This document shows, one piece after another, positions 25,138 through 33,882 of a stretch of 34,432 nucleotides of DNA; within the stretch, counting starts at the first letter, position 1, and every line of letters begins with the position of its first letter. The DNA lies in assembly GCA_036274675.1 (NCBI GenBank), contig DASUFE010000065.1:1-34432 (forward strand). The letters are read 5' to 3'. Source of the stretch: DASUFE01 sp036274675 (GTDB taxonomy: Bacteria > Pseudomonadota > Gammaproteobacteria > HTCC5015). The position numbers and the translations under genes are program-made. The notes under the pieces are model-generated. The model worked only from the letters and a program-made list of their open reading frames with translations, did no database searches and was not told where the DNA came from.

Positions 25138-26100
25138 ATGGCGGCCGGAAAAATCCGTATCGGTATTTCCGGCTGGCGTTATCCGCCCTGGCGTGGCGTG
25201 TTTTACCCGCCGGGGCTGACCCAGGACCGCGAGCTCGAGTTTGCCGCGCGCGCATTGCCGACGATCGAGCTCAACGGCTCTTTTTATTCGCTGCAGCGCC
25301 CGGAGAGTTACGCCGCCTGGTACGAGGCGACACCGCCGGGTTTCGTATTCAGCGTCAAGGGTAATCGCTACATTACGCATATCCTGCGCCTGCGCGAAAT
25401 TGAAAAGCCCTTGGCGAACGTATTCGCCTCCGGAGTGTTCAATCTGCGTGAGAAGCTGGGACCGTTCCTCTGGCAGTTCCCGCCGAGCTTCCGTTTCGAC
25501 CCGGAACGGGTCGAGAATTTTCTGAGCCTGTTGCCCCACGACTCGGAAGAGGCGCTGGCTTTCGCGCGCAAGCGCGAGCCGCGCATGCGGGGGCGCAGCC
25601 GCCTGGCGATCGACCGTAACCGGAAGCTGCGCCATGCGATGGAAATCCGCAACGAGAGCTTCGTCGACGACGCTTTCATCGCCTTGCTGCGCAAGTACCG
25701 GGTTGCGCTGGTAGTGGCCGATACGGCGGGCAAGTGGCCCTGCCGCGAGGACCTCACGGCCGATTTCATGTACCTGCGCCTGCATGGCGAGGAAGAGCTC
25801 TACGCCAGCGGCTATACCGAAGAGGCGCTCGACCGTTGGGCCGCGCGCATCCGCGCCTGGAGCGAAGGCTCGGAACCCGCCGATGCGCGGCGCATTTCGC
25901 AGGCGACTGCCCCCGGGCGGGCGAAGCGGGATGTGTACTGTTATTTCGACAACGACGTCAAGGTGAAGGCGCCTTTCGATGCCCGGCGCCTGATCGAGAA
26001 GCTTGGCCTGCAAGACAAGCTGGAACCGTTTGCCTGGCACGGCGAAGTCCCGCTCGAGAGACCGCGCGGCCGCAGCCCGGAAGGGCGCCGTCTCTCGTGA
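25138..26100 (+). CDS. DUF72 family protein (YecE-like)
   Basis: A 320-residue TIM-barrel-like protein of unknown function. Family marks are IRIGISGWRYPPWRGVFYP, ELNGSFYSLQ, FVFSVKGNRYITH, FLWQFPPSF, AMEIRNESF, YLRLHGEEELYASGY and YCYFDNDVK. The ATG at 25138 directly before the first conserved strand is chosen; the frame is open back to 25042, but that start lies within the YceI terminator. The ribosome site is weak (GAAG). It stands alone, with no functional partner evident. Confidence 0.9.
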   Translation: MAAGKIRIGISGWRYPPWRGVFYPPGLTQDRELEFAARALPTIELNGSFYSLQRPESYAAWYEATPPGFVFSVKGNRYITHILRLREIEKPLANVFASGVFNLREKLGPFLWQFPPSFRFDPERVENFLSLLPHDSEEALAFARKREPRMRGRSRLAIDRNRKLRHAMEIRNESFVDDAFIALLRKYRVALVVADTAGKWPCREDLTADFMYLRLHGEEELYASGYTEEALDRWAARIRAWSEGSEPADARRISQATAPGRAKRDVYCYFDNDVKVKAPFDARRLIEKLGLQDKLEPFAWHGEVPLERPRGRSPEGRRLS

Positions 26101-26139
26101 AGGCCGCCCCGACCCTGTATTGATCGTGTACACTCCGAT

Positions 26140-26180
26140 TTTTCGTATGCAGTCTCGAAAATCCTGAATTTTCGTTTGCA
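26140..26180. promoter_or_regulatory. Direct and inverted repeats upstream of the MFS-AGE pair
   Basis: TTTTCGTATGCA (26140-26151) and TTTTCGTTTGCA (26169-26180) are 29 bases apart and differ by one base. Between and overlapping them is a perfect inverted repeat, CGAAAA (26156-26161) and TTTTCG (26169-26174). The layout fits an operator; the nearby LacI regulator is a candidate binder, though the repeat lacks the usual central-CG LacI palindrome. Confidence 0.45.
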
Positions 26181-26201
26181 ATCAATAAACAAAGGGAAAA
26201 C

Positions 26202-27632
26202 ATGACAAAAAACATCGACCGGCGGTGGCTGGCGCTGATCATTCTGTGTCTGGGCGACCTGATGATCTCACTCGACATGACGGTGGTGAATGTGGCGCTG
26301 CCCTCGATCAAGGCCGATCTCGCCTTTTCCGAAACCTCGCTGGTTTGGGTGGTGAACGCCTATATCCTGACTTACGGCGGTTTCCTGCTGCTGGGCGGAC
26401 GGCTCGGTGATTTTTACGGCAACCGCCGGATGTTCCTGTGGGGGATCGTGGCGTTCACGCTGTCATCGCTCGTCTGCGGCATGGCCCGGGCGCAGTGGCT
26501 GCTGATTGCGGCGCGCGCGGTGCAGGGATTGGGCGGCGCCGTGGTGTCTGCCGTGGCGCTGGCGCTGATCATGAACTTGTTCACCGAGACGAACGAGCGG
26601 GCCAAGGCGATGGGGGTTTTCGGTTTTGTTATGTCGGGCGGCGGTTCGATCGGAGTACTGCTGGGCGGTTTATTGACGGGAGCCTTCAACTGGCACTGGA
26701 TCTTCCTGGTGAATATTCCGATTGGCGTCGCGGTTTGCGCGCTCTGCCGCATGCTGTTGCCGGACGACCGCGGGCAGGCGACGGGACGCCTGGATGCCGC
26801 CGGCGCGGTGACCGTGACGCTGTCGCTGATGCTGGCGGTGTACGCGATCGTGAACGGCAACGAGGCGGGCTGGTCTTCTCCGCAAACAGTCGTGCTGCTG
26901 AGCCTTGCCGCCGCGTTGCTGGCGCTGTTTCTCGGTATCGAAGCCAGAGTCGTTTCACCGCTGATGCCGCTCGGCCTGTTTCGCCTGCGCAACATCGCGG
27001 TGTCCAATGTGGTCGGCGTATTGTGGGCGGCTTCGATGTTCGCCTGGTTTTTCATCTCCGCGCTCTATCTGCAGCAGGTGCTAGGGTACACGCCGATGCA
27101 GGTGGGGCTCTCGTTCCTGCCTTCCAACCTGATCATGGGAGCATTCTCGCTGGGGCTTTCGGCGAAGATGGTTATGCGTTTCGGCATCCGTTGGCCGCTG
27201 GCAATGGGTTTGTCGCTGGCCGCGGCAGGCCTTGCGCTGTTCGCTCTGGCCCCCGTGGAAGGGGATTTCATGCTGCATGTCCTGCCCGGCATGCTGTTGC
27301 TCGGCCTGGGTGCCGGCATGGCCTTCAATCCGGTGCTGCTCGCCGCGATGAGCGACGTCGCGCCGAGCGAATCGGGTCTTGCTTCCGGCGTGGTCAATAC
27401 CGCGTTCATGATGGGCGGCGCGCTGGGACTGGCCGTGCTCGCCAGTCTGGCGGCGGCGCACAGCGGCGTGTTGACGGCGTCCGGCCTCGTCTTGCCCGCG
27501 GCATTGCACGGTGGTTACCGGGTTGCCTTCATGCTCGGTGCCGTGATCGCGGCGGGCGCGGCCGCGCTGGGCCTGCTGCTGCGTCCCGGCCGGTCTTCCG
27601 CTGCCGCCGAGGCGGCGCCGCTGACACATTAA
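26202..27632 (+). CDS. MFS exporter, DHA2 (EmrB/QacA-like) family
   Basis: A 476-residue inner-membrane protein with 13-14 predicted helices. Helix 1 has the family pattern LDMTVVNVALPSIKADL; then come GGRLGDFYGNRR (motif A loop) and GGSIGVLLGGLLTGAFNWHWIFLVNIP (motif C region, positions near 150-175). These are proton antiporters for drugs or metabolites. The ATG at 26202 has an AAAGGGAAAA site. The AGE-family epimerase gene starts 7 bases after the stop, so the two are cotranscribed; this raises the possibility that the substrate is sugar-related, but the family is mainly drug export. Confidence 0.92.
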   Translation: MTKNIDRRWLALIILCLGDLMISLDMTVVNVALPSIKADLAFSETSLVWVVNAYILTYGGFLLLGGRLGDFYGNRRMFLWGIVAFTLSSLVCGMARAQWLLIAARAVQGLGGAVVSAVALALIMNLFTETNERAKAMGVFGFVMSGGGSIGVLLGGLLTGAFNWHWIFLVNIPIGVAVCALCRMLLPDDRGQATGRLDAAGAVTVTLSLMLAVYAIVNGNEAGWSSPQTVVLLSLAAALLALFLGIEARVVSPLMPLGLFRLRNIAVSNVVGVLWAASMFAWFFISALYLQQVLGYTPMQVGLSFLPSNLIMGAFSLGLSAKMVMRFGIRWPLAMGLSLAAAGLALFALAPVEGDFMLHVLPGMLLLGLGAGMAFNPVLLAAMSDVAPSESGLASGVVNTAFMMGGALGLAVLASLAAAHSGVLTASGLVLPAALHGGYRVAFMLGAVIAAGAAALGLLLRPGRSSAAAEAAPLTH

Positions 27633-27639
27633 GAGAACG

Positions 27640-28860
27640 ATGCGCGATCCGTCCAAAAGCAATTCCCTGGATGAGCGCCTGCGCCGCGCCGCGCGGCGCT
27701 ACGAATCCTGGTTCAGGGAACATGCCTTGCCCTTATGGGCGGGGACCGGGTTCAATCCCGATGCGCGCGCCTTTCGCGAGAGAATGCTGCAGGACGGCGC
27801 GCCGGATCTTAAGGCCGATATCCGCGTCAGGGTGCAGGCGCGCCAGATTTTCGTTTATGCCTACGCCCGGCATCTCGGCTGGTATGAGGATGGCGCAGCG
27901 CCCGCTACGCAGGCACTGACTTTCGTCGAGAGACTTGCCGCGCATCCCAAGGGTGGCTATGTACATTTGCTCGACAGCGGTTATAAAAAAGTGATCGATG
28001 CCAAACAGGACCTGTACGATCACGCATTCGTCCTGCTCGCCTACGCCTGGTGTTATCGCGCCTTCGGTATCGACTCGGCGCTGCAAAAAGCCGCGGCTCT
28101 GGTCGATTATCTTGACCGTGTTTTCGGCTCGGACCAGGGCGGCTGGCTGGAGGGTGATTATTTCGCGCCGTATCGGCGGCAGAATCCGCACATGCATATG
28201 CTGGAAGCCTTGCTCGCCCTGTATGACGCCTCGGGCGAGCGGCGTTGGCTGGAGCGGGCGGGGCAATTGGTACGGCTTTTTGAAACCAGTTTTTATGATT
28301 CCGGGCACAAGGTGCTGCGTGAATATTTCACCTCCGACTGGAAGGTTCATCCGGAACAGGGCGATCTGGTCGAGCCGGGCCATATGATGGAATGGTCCTG
28401 GCTGTTGCGTTGGTATGAAAGCAGGGCGGGGCGCCCGCTCGCACAGTACGTCGATGCGCTCTACACGCAGGCGCGCGCGCTTGGAACCGCGCCCTCGGGG
28501 TTGTTGCTTGACGAGATCGCGCCGGACGGGCGCATCATCAGCGCCACCAAGCGCTGCTGGCCGCAGACCGAATACATCAAGGCGAGCCTTGCGCAGGCCC
28601 GTGCGGGCCGGCGAGAGTTCGAAGTAGTGGCGGCCGATGCGATCGAGCGGTTGTTCCGTTATTACCTGGATGAGGCGGTGCAGCCCGGATTGTATCTGGA
28701 TCGGCGCGATACTGCCGACAGGATCATTCCAGGCCCGGTGCCGGCGAGCACTTTATATCATCTGATCATGGCCGCGGGCGAAGCCTCGGCGTATTGCAGG
28801 GAGCGGGAATCCGAGATCAGAAGAGAGCACACGGGAGCCGGGATACAGAATTCAGAATGA
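27640..28860 (+). CDS. AGE-family sugar epimerase/isomerase
   Basis: A 406-residue cytoplasmic (alpha/alpha)6-barrel enzyme of the N-acylglucosamine 2-epimerase superfamily. This covers GlcNAc 2-epimerases, mannose isomerases and YihS-like aldose-ketose isomerases. Conserved marks are RVQARQIFVYAYA (Arg68), NPHMHMLEALLALY, EPGHMMEWSWLL (His248, Glu251), CWPQTEYIKA and ASTLYHLI (His374); these match the Arg, His-x-x-Glu and His set of known members. Lengths near 390-410 fit mannose isomerase or AGE equally, so the substrate is open. It follows the MFS gene by 7 bases and converges with the LacI-family gene. Confidence 0.9.
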   Translation: MRDPSKSNSLDERLRRAARRYESWFREHALPLWAGTGFNPDARAFRERMLQDGAPDLKADIRVRVQARQIFVYAYARHLGWYEDGAAPATQALTFVERLAAHPKGGYVHLLDSGYKKVIDAKQDLYDHAFVLLAYAWCYRAFGIDSALQKAAALVDYLDRVFGSDQGGWLEGDYFAPYRRQNPHMHMLEALLALYDASGERRWLERAGQLVRLFETSFYDSGHKVLREYFTSDWKVHPEQGDLVEPGHMMEWSWLLRWYESRAGRPLAQYVDALYTQARALGTAPSGLLLDEIAPDGRIISATKRCWPQTEYIKASLAQARAGRREFEVVAADAIERLFRYYLDEAVQPGLYLDRRDTADRIIPGPVPASTLYHLIMAAGEASAYCRERESEIRREHTGAGIQNSE

Positions 28861-28896
28861 GAATTCTTGTTTGAGACTTGCAATGACCCCTGACGG

Positions 28897-29895
28897 TTAA
28901 CCCTGTTTGGCGGGAGCCGTGCTTTTGCGCATGACGAATTCGTAGGGCAGTATGTTTTCACGCTGGCCGAGGGTCTCGCCTTCGACCAGTTTGAGCAGGG
29001 CGTCGAAGGCCGCCTGGCCGATCTCTTTCGCCGGCTGCGCGATCGTGGTGAGTGGCGGGTCCCAGTGACGGGCATAGGGAATATCGTCGAAACCGGTCAC
29101 CGATATATCCAGGGGCACATCGATGCCTTGCGCTTTTAAACTCTGAATGGCGCCGAACGCCATCTCGTCGTTCATACAGAAAATCGCCGTGGGCCGTGGA
29201 TTCATTTTGCAGAAATGGAGCGCGGCGTTCTGCCCCGACCACATGGTGAAATCCCCTTCGGCGATAAGTTCCTCGCGGAAGGCTATGCCCGCGGCAGCCA
29301 GGCTTTGCTTGTAGCCGGAGAGCCGGTCCTGCGTATGCGGGTTCTCTTTCAGGCCCGAGATGACGCCGATGCGCCGGTGGCCCAGCGACAGCAGGTGGTC
29401 AACCATCATTCTGGCGGCGCCCGCGTTATCGATCCGCACCGACGGCCCCGGCGTGCTTTCACAACCGCAGGCGCTGACATAGGCGATGCCTTCCTGCTTC
29501 TTGGTGAGCATTCCTGCGGAATAGGGACGCAACTGGATGACGCCGTCCGAAAGCCGCGTCTCCACCAGCTTTATATATTCCTGTTCGCGGCTGGCGGAGT
29601 CGCGCGTATCCCCCAGCAGCACCGCGTAACCCTTTTGCTGCGCCTGGTCTTCGATGCCCCGGATGACCAGTGAGAAGAACGGGTTGGTGATATCGGGGAC
29701 CAGTACCACGATCGACCAGGCGCGCGTCGAGCGGAAATTTCTGGCCAGCATGTTCGGCCGGTACTGGACTTTCTCAATGGCTGCCTGGACTTTCTTGATG
29801 CTTTCGCGGGAAACCTTTTCGGGATTGCTGAGCGCGCGCGACACTGTGGCGACCGATACGCCTGCGATGCGCGCGACTTCTCTGATGCTCGACAT
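28897..29895 (-). CDS. LacI-family transcriptional regulator
   Basis: A 332-residue repressor. An N-terminal HTH (SSIREVARIAGVSVATVSRA, residues about 2-21) and hinge (YRPNMLARNFRS) precede a periplasmic-binding-protein-like ligand domain with VLVPDITNPFFSLV, RRIGVISG, CMNDEMAFGAIQSL and VTGFDDIPYARHWDPPLTTI. The ATG at 29895 is preferred: it has AGGGAA five bases upstream and starts right at the HTH. An ATG ten codons earlier (29925) lacks a good site. It likely senses a sugar and may govern the convergent MFS-AGE pair or cellulose use; this is inferred from position only. Confidence 0.93.
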   Translation of the reverse strand: MSSIREVARIAGVSVATVSRALSNPEKVSRESIKKVQAAIEKVQYRPNMLARNFRSTRAWSIVVLVPDITNPFFSLVIRGIEDQAQQKGYAVLLGDTRDSASREQEYIKLVETRLSDGVIQLRPYSAGMLTKKQEGIAYVSACGCESTPGPSVRIDNAGAARMMVDHLLSLGHRRIGVISGLKENPHTQDRLSGYKQSLAAAGIAFREELIAEGDFTMWSGQNAALHFCKMNPRPTAIFCMNDEMAFGAIQSLKAQGIDVPLDISVTGFDDIPYARHWDPPLTTIAQPAKEIGQAAFDALLKLVEGETLGQRENILPYEFVMRKSTAPAKQG

Positions 29896-29990
29896 GTGGG
29901 TTCCCTGCAACCTCGGGTTCGACATTCACCGCCACGGCGGCTAATTGAGTGAGAAAATACTATAAAGCGCCTGCCAATGCCAGAAAGAGC

Positions 29991-30020
29991 AAGGCCCGCG
30001 TTGCGCGGGCCTTTTGTTTT
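29991..30020 (-). terminator. Hairpin terminator downstream of the Gld-type operon
   Basis: AAGGCCCGCG / CGCGGGCCTT form a perfect 10-bp stem with a 3-base loop, placed after the DUF4340 stop. The T-rich side is better on the + strand (TTTTGTTTT). On the minus strand, where the operon ends, the flank is only moderately T-rich. A short tandem repeat (GATGGTTGAGAT type, about 30021-30042) lies between stop and hairpin. Confidence 0.75.
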
Positions 30021-30050
30021 GATGGTTGAGATGATGGTTGAGAGAAGCTT

Positions 30051-31007
30051 CTAGGAAGCCTTGTTCGCATCCGCCTGCGGCGGTTTGGCTTCCACCAGCT
30101 GCTCGCGCTTGGTGTCGAAGATCGGGTCCAGGGTGTACGTGGGCACCTTGAAGTATTCCGGACGGCTGGAACTCTTCAGCACGTAATAGCCTTTGTCCTT
30201 CGGCTGCGAGATCGTGTACTCGATGGTGCTGCCGTCTTTCAAGGTCAGGCCGATGCTATGCGTGGGCTGGCTCTGCCCGAAATCCGGCTTGGCTTCGGTG
30301 CCCAGCACTTCCTGGATCTTCAGGTTGGCGATCTTGCCGAGCAGCGCCTCTGCCTGGTCGGTGACGGTCTGCTGGTTGGCCTTCAGGTCGCTGATGCGCA
30401 GTCCCTGGTCGTCACGCTGCAGGCTCAGGCCCGGCAGGCGGATCGAGGCGATCTTGGCCGGGTCCTGTTGCAGGATTTCCCGCTCGATCCACTCGTCGGG
30501 ACGCGCAAAGAGTTCATAAGCGTTGATTTCGCCGACGAAGATATCGTCCGACCCGTCGAGGCGCACATAGGTCTTCTTGAAGGCGGCTGCATTGCCGGCG
30601 TAGATCTGGGCGACCGCCTGGTCCTGCTTGTACAGCACCAGTTTGCGCTCGAAACCGTCGGCCGCGACCTTGAAGCGCTTCGCTGCCGCGTCCGTGGTGC
30701 CCGCGGGCCAGCCTGTACGCAGGCCGCTCAGTGCATCCAGCAGATTTCGTATCTTCTCATCGTCCGCCGGGAAGGAGGAAACGTCGGGTATCCGCCACTG
30801 CTGGTCGACCTTTTGCAGGATGGTAACGCCGCCGGCTCCATCCTCGATCCGGATCTTGTCGATTGTGCCGATATCGGCGGAAATCAGGGGGGATTGTGCT
30901 CCGTCGCCGGAGATATGTCCACTCAGGCCCAGCACCAGCGCCAGCAGCAGTTGCACCGCCAGCAGTCCGCTCAGTGCCGGTATCAGTTTGATTTTCTGTT
31001 TGTTCAT
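30051..31007 (-). CDS. DUF4340-domain protein (Gld-type ABC system partner)
   Basis: A 318-residue protein with one N-terminal membrane anchor (about 9-30) and a periplasmic region holding DUF4340-type repeats: KIRIEDGAGGVTILQKVDQQWRI near 50-75, DEKIRNLLDALSGLRTG, then YAGNAAAFKKTYVRLDGSDDIF and a C-terminal KGYYVLKSSSRPEYFKV. A GGAGAG site lies 13 bases after the stop of the upstream gene. DUF4340 proteins regularly follow GldF/GldG-like ABC genes; their function is not established. Confidence 0.9.
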   Translation of the reverse strand: MNKQKIKLIPALSGLLAVQLLLALVLGLSGHISGDGAQSPLISADIGTIDKIRIEDGAGGVTILQKVDQQWRIPDVSSFPADDEKIRNLLDALSGLRTGWPAGTTDAAAKRFKVAADGFERKLVLYKQDQAVAQIYAGNAAAFKKTYVRLDGSDDIFVGEINAYELFARPDEWIEREILQQDPAKIASIRLPGLSLQRDDQGLRISDLKANQQTVTDQAEALLGKIANLKIQEVLGTEAKPDFGQSQPTHSIGLTLKDGSTIEYTISQPKDKGYYVLKSSSRPEYFKVPTYTLDPIFDTKREQLVEAKPPQADANKAS

Positions 31008-31020
31008 TGTTGTCTCTCCT

Positions 31021-33882
31021 TCAACCGGTCAGCACAGCCGTGTAACGGATGCGCGTCTTCTTGTCGGCGCGGCGCCGCAACAGCCAGACCACGACGAGGC
31101 CGAGCAGGCCGAGCCCGTAGTTCAGGTATTCCCAGAACATCTGGACATCCTTGCTCATCGGCTCGAGCATGCGCGAGAAATTGGCGCGGCCCCGGATCGA
31201 CAGCAGCGCGCGCTCCTCGAGCGACCAGTCGATCGAGTTCGCGACCAGCTGCGCGGGATTGATGTACTGCGTGCCGAGCGAGCGCGATTCCAGATTGAGT
31301 ATCTGGTCGCTGATGAAGCCGGTGGAGCCGAACAGGATGATGCGCGAGGAATCGGGCGATTTCTCGATGATGCGGCCCAGCGCCAGCTTGTTGTCGCTCC
31401 CCGCGCCGGCTTTGGTCAGCGGCGATTCCTTGCCCTTGAAGTAGGACTCGAACTGTCCTTCGACCGCCGCCGCCAGCAACTGCTTGCCTTCCGGCTCGCC
31501 CTGGACGAAACCGCCGTCATTCCGGTTATTGAAATCGGGCGACACCAGGGTGGTATCAGTGGAGGTCCAGGAATTTTTCGAGCTGTACAGCAGCGGCAGC
31601 ACGCGGCGCGACTTGTTGAGTTCGCTGTCGATGCTGAGCGGCGACGGCCAGTTCATCGTCACCTGGTTCAGCCCGGACAGGATGCCGCTCTCGGTCCCTT
31701 CATCGGCGCCTTCGCGTATATCGACGAAGTATGGGTAATCGATCATGTGCATTTCCTGCACCGTGAAGCCGCCGATGTTCCGCTGTACCGGAACCGGGAA
31801 CGGGCTGTTCTGGCTGTCCTCCACCAGCTTTTCGCTGATTTCGATTCCATTGTGCTTGAGCCAGTCCGTGAGACCGGTATCGGATTTCCAGATTGCGACC
31901 GACTTCTCCACGCCGACATCATAGGGCGAGGCGGCGATGACCACCGAGCCGCCCTGCATCAGGAACTGATCGATGGCGAACAGCTGGTTCTCGTTCAGGT
32001 TGCGCGGCGCGGCCAGCAGCAGCAGGTCCGCATTCTCGGGTACATAACCGTTCTTGAGATCCGATTCGACCACCGCGTACTGCTCTTCCAGCAGGGTCTT
32101 CAGCCATTTGAAATCAGACGTGCTGCTTGCGGCAGGCTGTTCCTCGGGCGCCTTTTCCGGCACGTACATCGCCACGGTCTTGATGAAGCCCTTGGAGAAA
32201 CGCTTCAGCGCGGTTTTGATCCCGTCATCGAGCGCGGACTTGGTGGGGTTTCCGGTCAGCGGGATCTGCGCGGTCACGCCATCGCTCTCCAGCACCATGT
32301 AGAACCAGAAGATCTTGCCGCCGACGAGCCCCGTCCACATCGGGCGGAAGCCGTAATCGGTCTGCAGTTTTTCCCCCAGTGCGCCGCCGAAGGCGTCGGG
32401 ATCCACGATCTCGACGTCCAGCTTGTCGCCGGCCTCCTTCTTGTAGTCGTCGAGTAGTCCCTGCAGCGTTTTCTTCGCTGCAACCAGCTCTTCCGGCAGT
32501 TTATTGTCAGGCGAGATATAGCCTTTGAAGTGCACGGGCTTGTCGATGTTGCTGAACAGCTGGCCCGAAGCCTGGTAGGCGGTGAGGACTTTCTTGATCG
32601 CCTGCGTCACGTCGTATTCCGGATTGCGCAGTCTGACATCGATGTCGTCGGGGCCGGTCGCCTTGTATTCGATCAAATTCCGGAAGCCCAGGGTTTCGTG
32701 CTGGTCGCCGTATTTGACCAGGATATCGAAATAGGAATTGACGATCGACGCCTGGTATTTGCTGGAGGTCTGGAACGGCTCGGGCTTGATTCCGTATTGC
32801 TGGCCCGCTTCCTCTTCCAGTTTCGGGTCATCCGCCGGATCGACGATTTCAACCTTGATCCTGCCCTTGCCGGCGATCTCATATTCTTTCAGCAAATCCC
32901 GCAACTGCGGCACCAGCGGCGCGAGGTAAGGATGGGTCTGCGCGCTGAAGTAGCCGCGTATCAGCAGCGGTTCGCGCAACTGGTCGATATAACCCTTGGT
33001 CGCGTCCGAGATCGAGTAGACGTTGCCCTGGGTCAGGTCGGCGCGCGCCCAGCTGATCGGAGTCAGCCAGAGGTTCGCCGCCAGGAAATTCGCGCCCAGC
33101 AGCGCGGTGGCCAGGCCCCAGCGTTTGTGGGACTCGTTTTTACGGTTGCCCGCCCAGCGCAACCACTCGAGCATGAACACGTTCAGGGTCAGGAACAGGC
33201 CGACCAGGCTCAGGTAATAGTAGAGGTCGCGGAAATCGACCACGCCGCGCGCGATCGATTCGAAGCGGGAGCCCGAACCCAGCAGGCGCAGGAATTCCCC
33301 GCCGCGGTTGCCGAACAGCTCGGTCAGCGCGGTCGAGCCCGACAGATAGAGCAAGCCGCAGATCACCGAGGTCAGGATCAGGCTCACAATCTGGTTGTCC
33401 GAGCGCGAACTGATGAACAGTCCGATTGCGATATAGGCCGCTGCCAGGAACAGCGTCGCGATATAGCCGCCGACGACAGGGCCCCAGTCCAGGTTGCCGA
33501 TCAGGCTGATGGTGATCGGCAGCGGCAGGGTCAGCGCCAGCGCCACCGCCACCAGCCCCAGGCAGGCAACGAATTTGCCGAGCACGAAACTCACGGGCGG
33601 CACCGGCGTTGTCAGCAGGAATTCCAGGGTGCCGGCGCGGCGCTCTTCCGCCCACATGCGCATGGTGATCGCGGCGGCGAGGAAGATCAGCAGTACCGGC
33701 ATCCATTCGAACAGCGGGCGGACGTCGGCGATGTTGCGGGAGAAGAAGGTTTCAACCCAGAAGAAGGTGAACAACGTCACCGCGAGGAAGGCGCCCAGAA
33801 AAATGAAGGCGACCGGCGAAGCGAAGAAGCCGGTGAATTCCTTGCGGGCAATGCGCAGAATCTTGTCGAGGACCTTATCCAT
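31021..33882 (-). CDS. Fused ABC-2 permease and GldG-like auxiliary protein
   Basis: A 953-residue inner-membrane protein. Residues about 1-240 form a six-helix ABC-2-type permease (ARKEFTGFFASPVAFIFLG opening; RMWAEERRAGTLEFLLTTPV), equivalent to GldF. Residues about 265-900 are a GldG/ABC_transp_aux-type periplasmic region (DLTQGNVYSISDATKGYI, LLKEYEIAGKGRIKVEIVDP), and a final helix at about 920-940 is followed by RRRADKK. The ATG at 33882 has a GGGAGGT site and overlaps the ATPase stop by 8 bases; a GTG at 33891 is less likely. In gliding Bacteroidetes the two parts are separate genes. In proteobacteria the system is not known to drive gliding, and its substrate is unknown. Confidence 0.9.
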   Translation of the reverse strand: MDKVLDKILRIARKEFTGFFASPVAFIFLGAFLAVTLFTFFWVETFFSRNIADVRPLFEWMPVLLIFLAAAITMRMWAEERRAGTLEFLLTTPVPPVSFVLGKFVACLGLVAVALALTLPLPITISLIGNLDWGPVVGGYIATLFLAAAYIAIGLFISSRSDNQIVSLILTSVICGLLYLSGSTALTELFGNRGGEFLRLLGSGSRFESIARGVVDFRDLYYYLSLVGLFLTLNVFMLEWLRWAGNRKNESHKRWGLATALLGANFLAANLWLTPISWARADLTQGNVYSISDATKGYIDQLREPLLIRGYFSAQTHPYLAPLVPQLRDLLKEYEIAGKGRIKVEIVDPADDPKLEEEAGQQYGIKPEPFQTSSKYQASIVNSYFDILVKYGDQHETLGFRNLIEYKATGPDDIDVRLRNPEYDVTQAIKKVLTAYQASGQLFSNIDKPVHFKGYISPDNKLPEELVAAKKTLQGLLDDYKKEAGDKLDVEIVDPDAFGGALGEKLQTDYGFRPMWTGLVGGKIFWFYMVLESDGVTAQIPLTGNPTKSALDDGIKTALKRFSKGFIKTVAMYVPEKAPEEQPAASSTSDFKWLKTLLEEQYAVVESDLKNGYVPENADLLLLAAPRNLNENQLFAIDQFLMQGGSVVIAASPYDVGVEKSVAIWKSDTGLTDWLKHNGIEISEKLVEDSQNSPFPVPVQRNIGGFTVQEMHMIDYPYFVDIREGADEGTESGILSGLNQVTMNWPSPLSIDSELNKSRRVLPLLYSSKNSWTSTDTTLVSPDFNNRNDGGFVQGEPEGKQLLAAAVEGQFESYFKGKESPLTKAGAGSDNKLALGRIIEKSPDSSRIILFGSTGFISDQILNLESRSLGTQYINPAQLVANSIDWSLEERALLSIRGRANFSRMLEPMSKDVQMFWEYLNYGLGLLGLVVVWLLRRRADKKTRIRYTAVLTG

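Noticed and set aside
30628..32457. 609-codon plus-strand open frame opposite the GldG-like gene (also 32530-34218)
   Set aside because: The minus-strand proteins show ABC-2, GldG, DUF4340 and ATPase motifs. The plus frames are composition artefacts.
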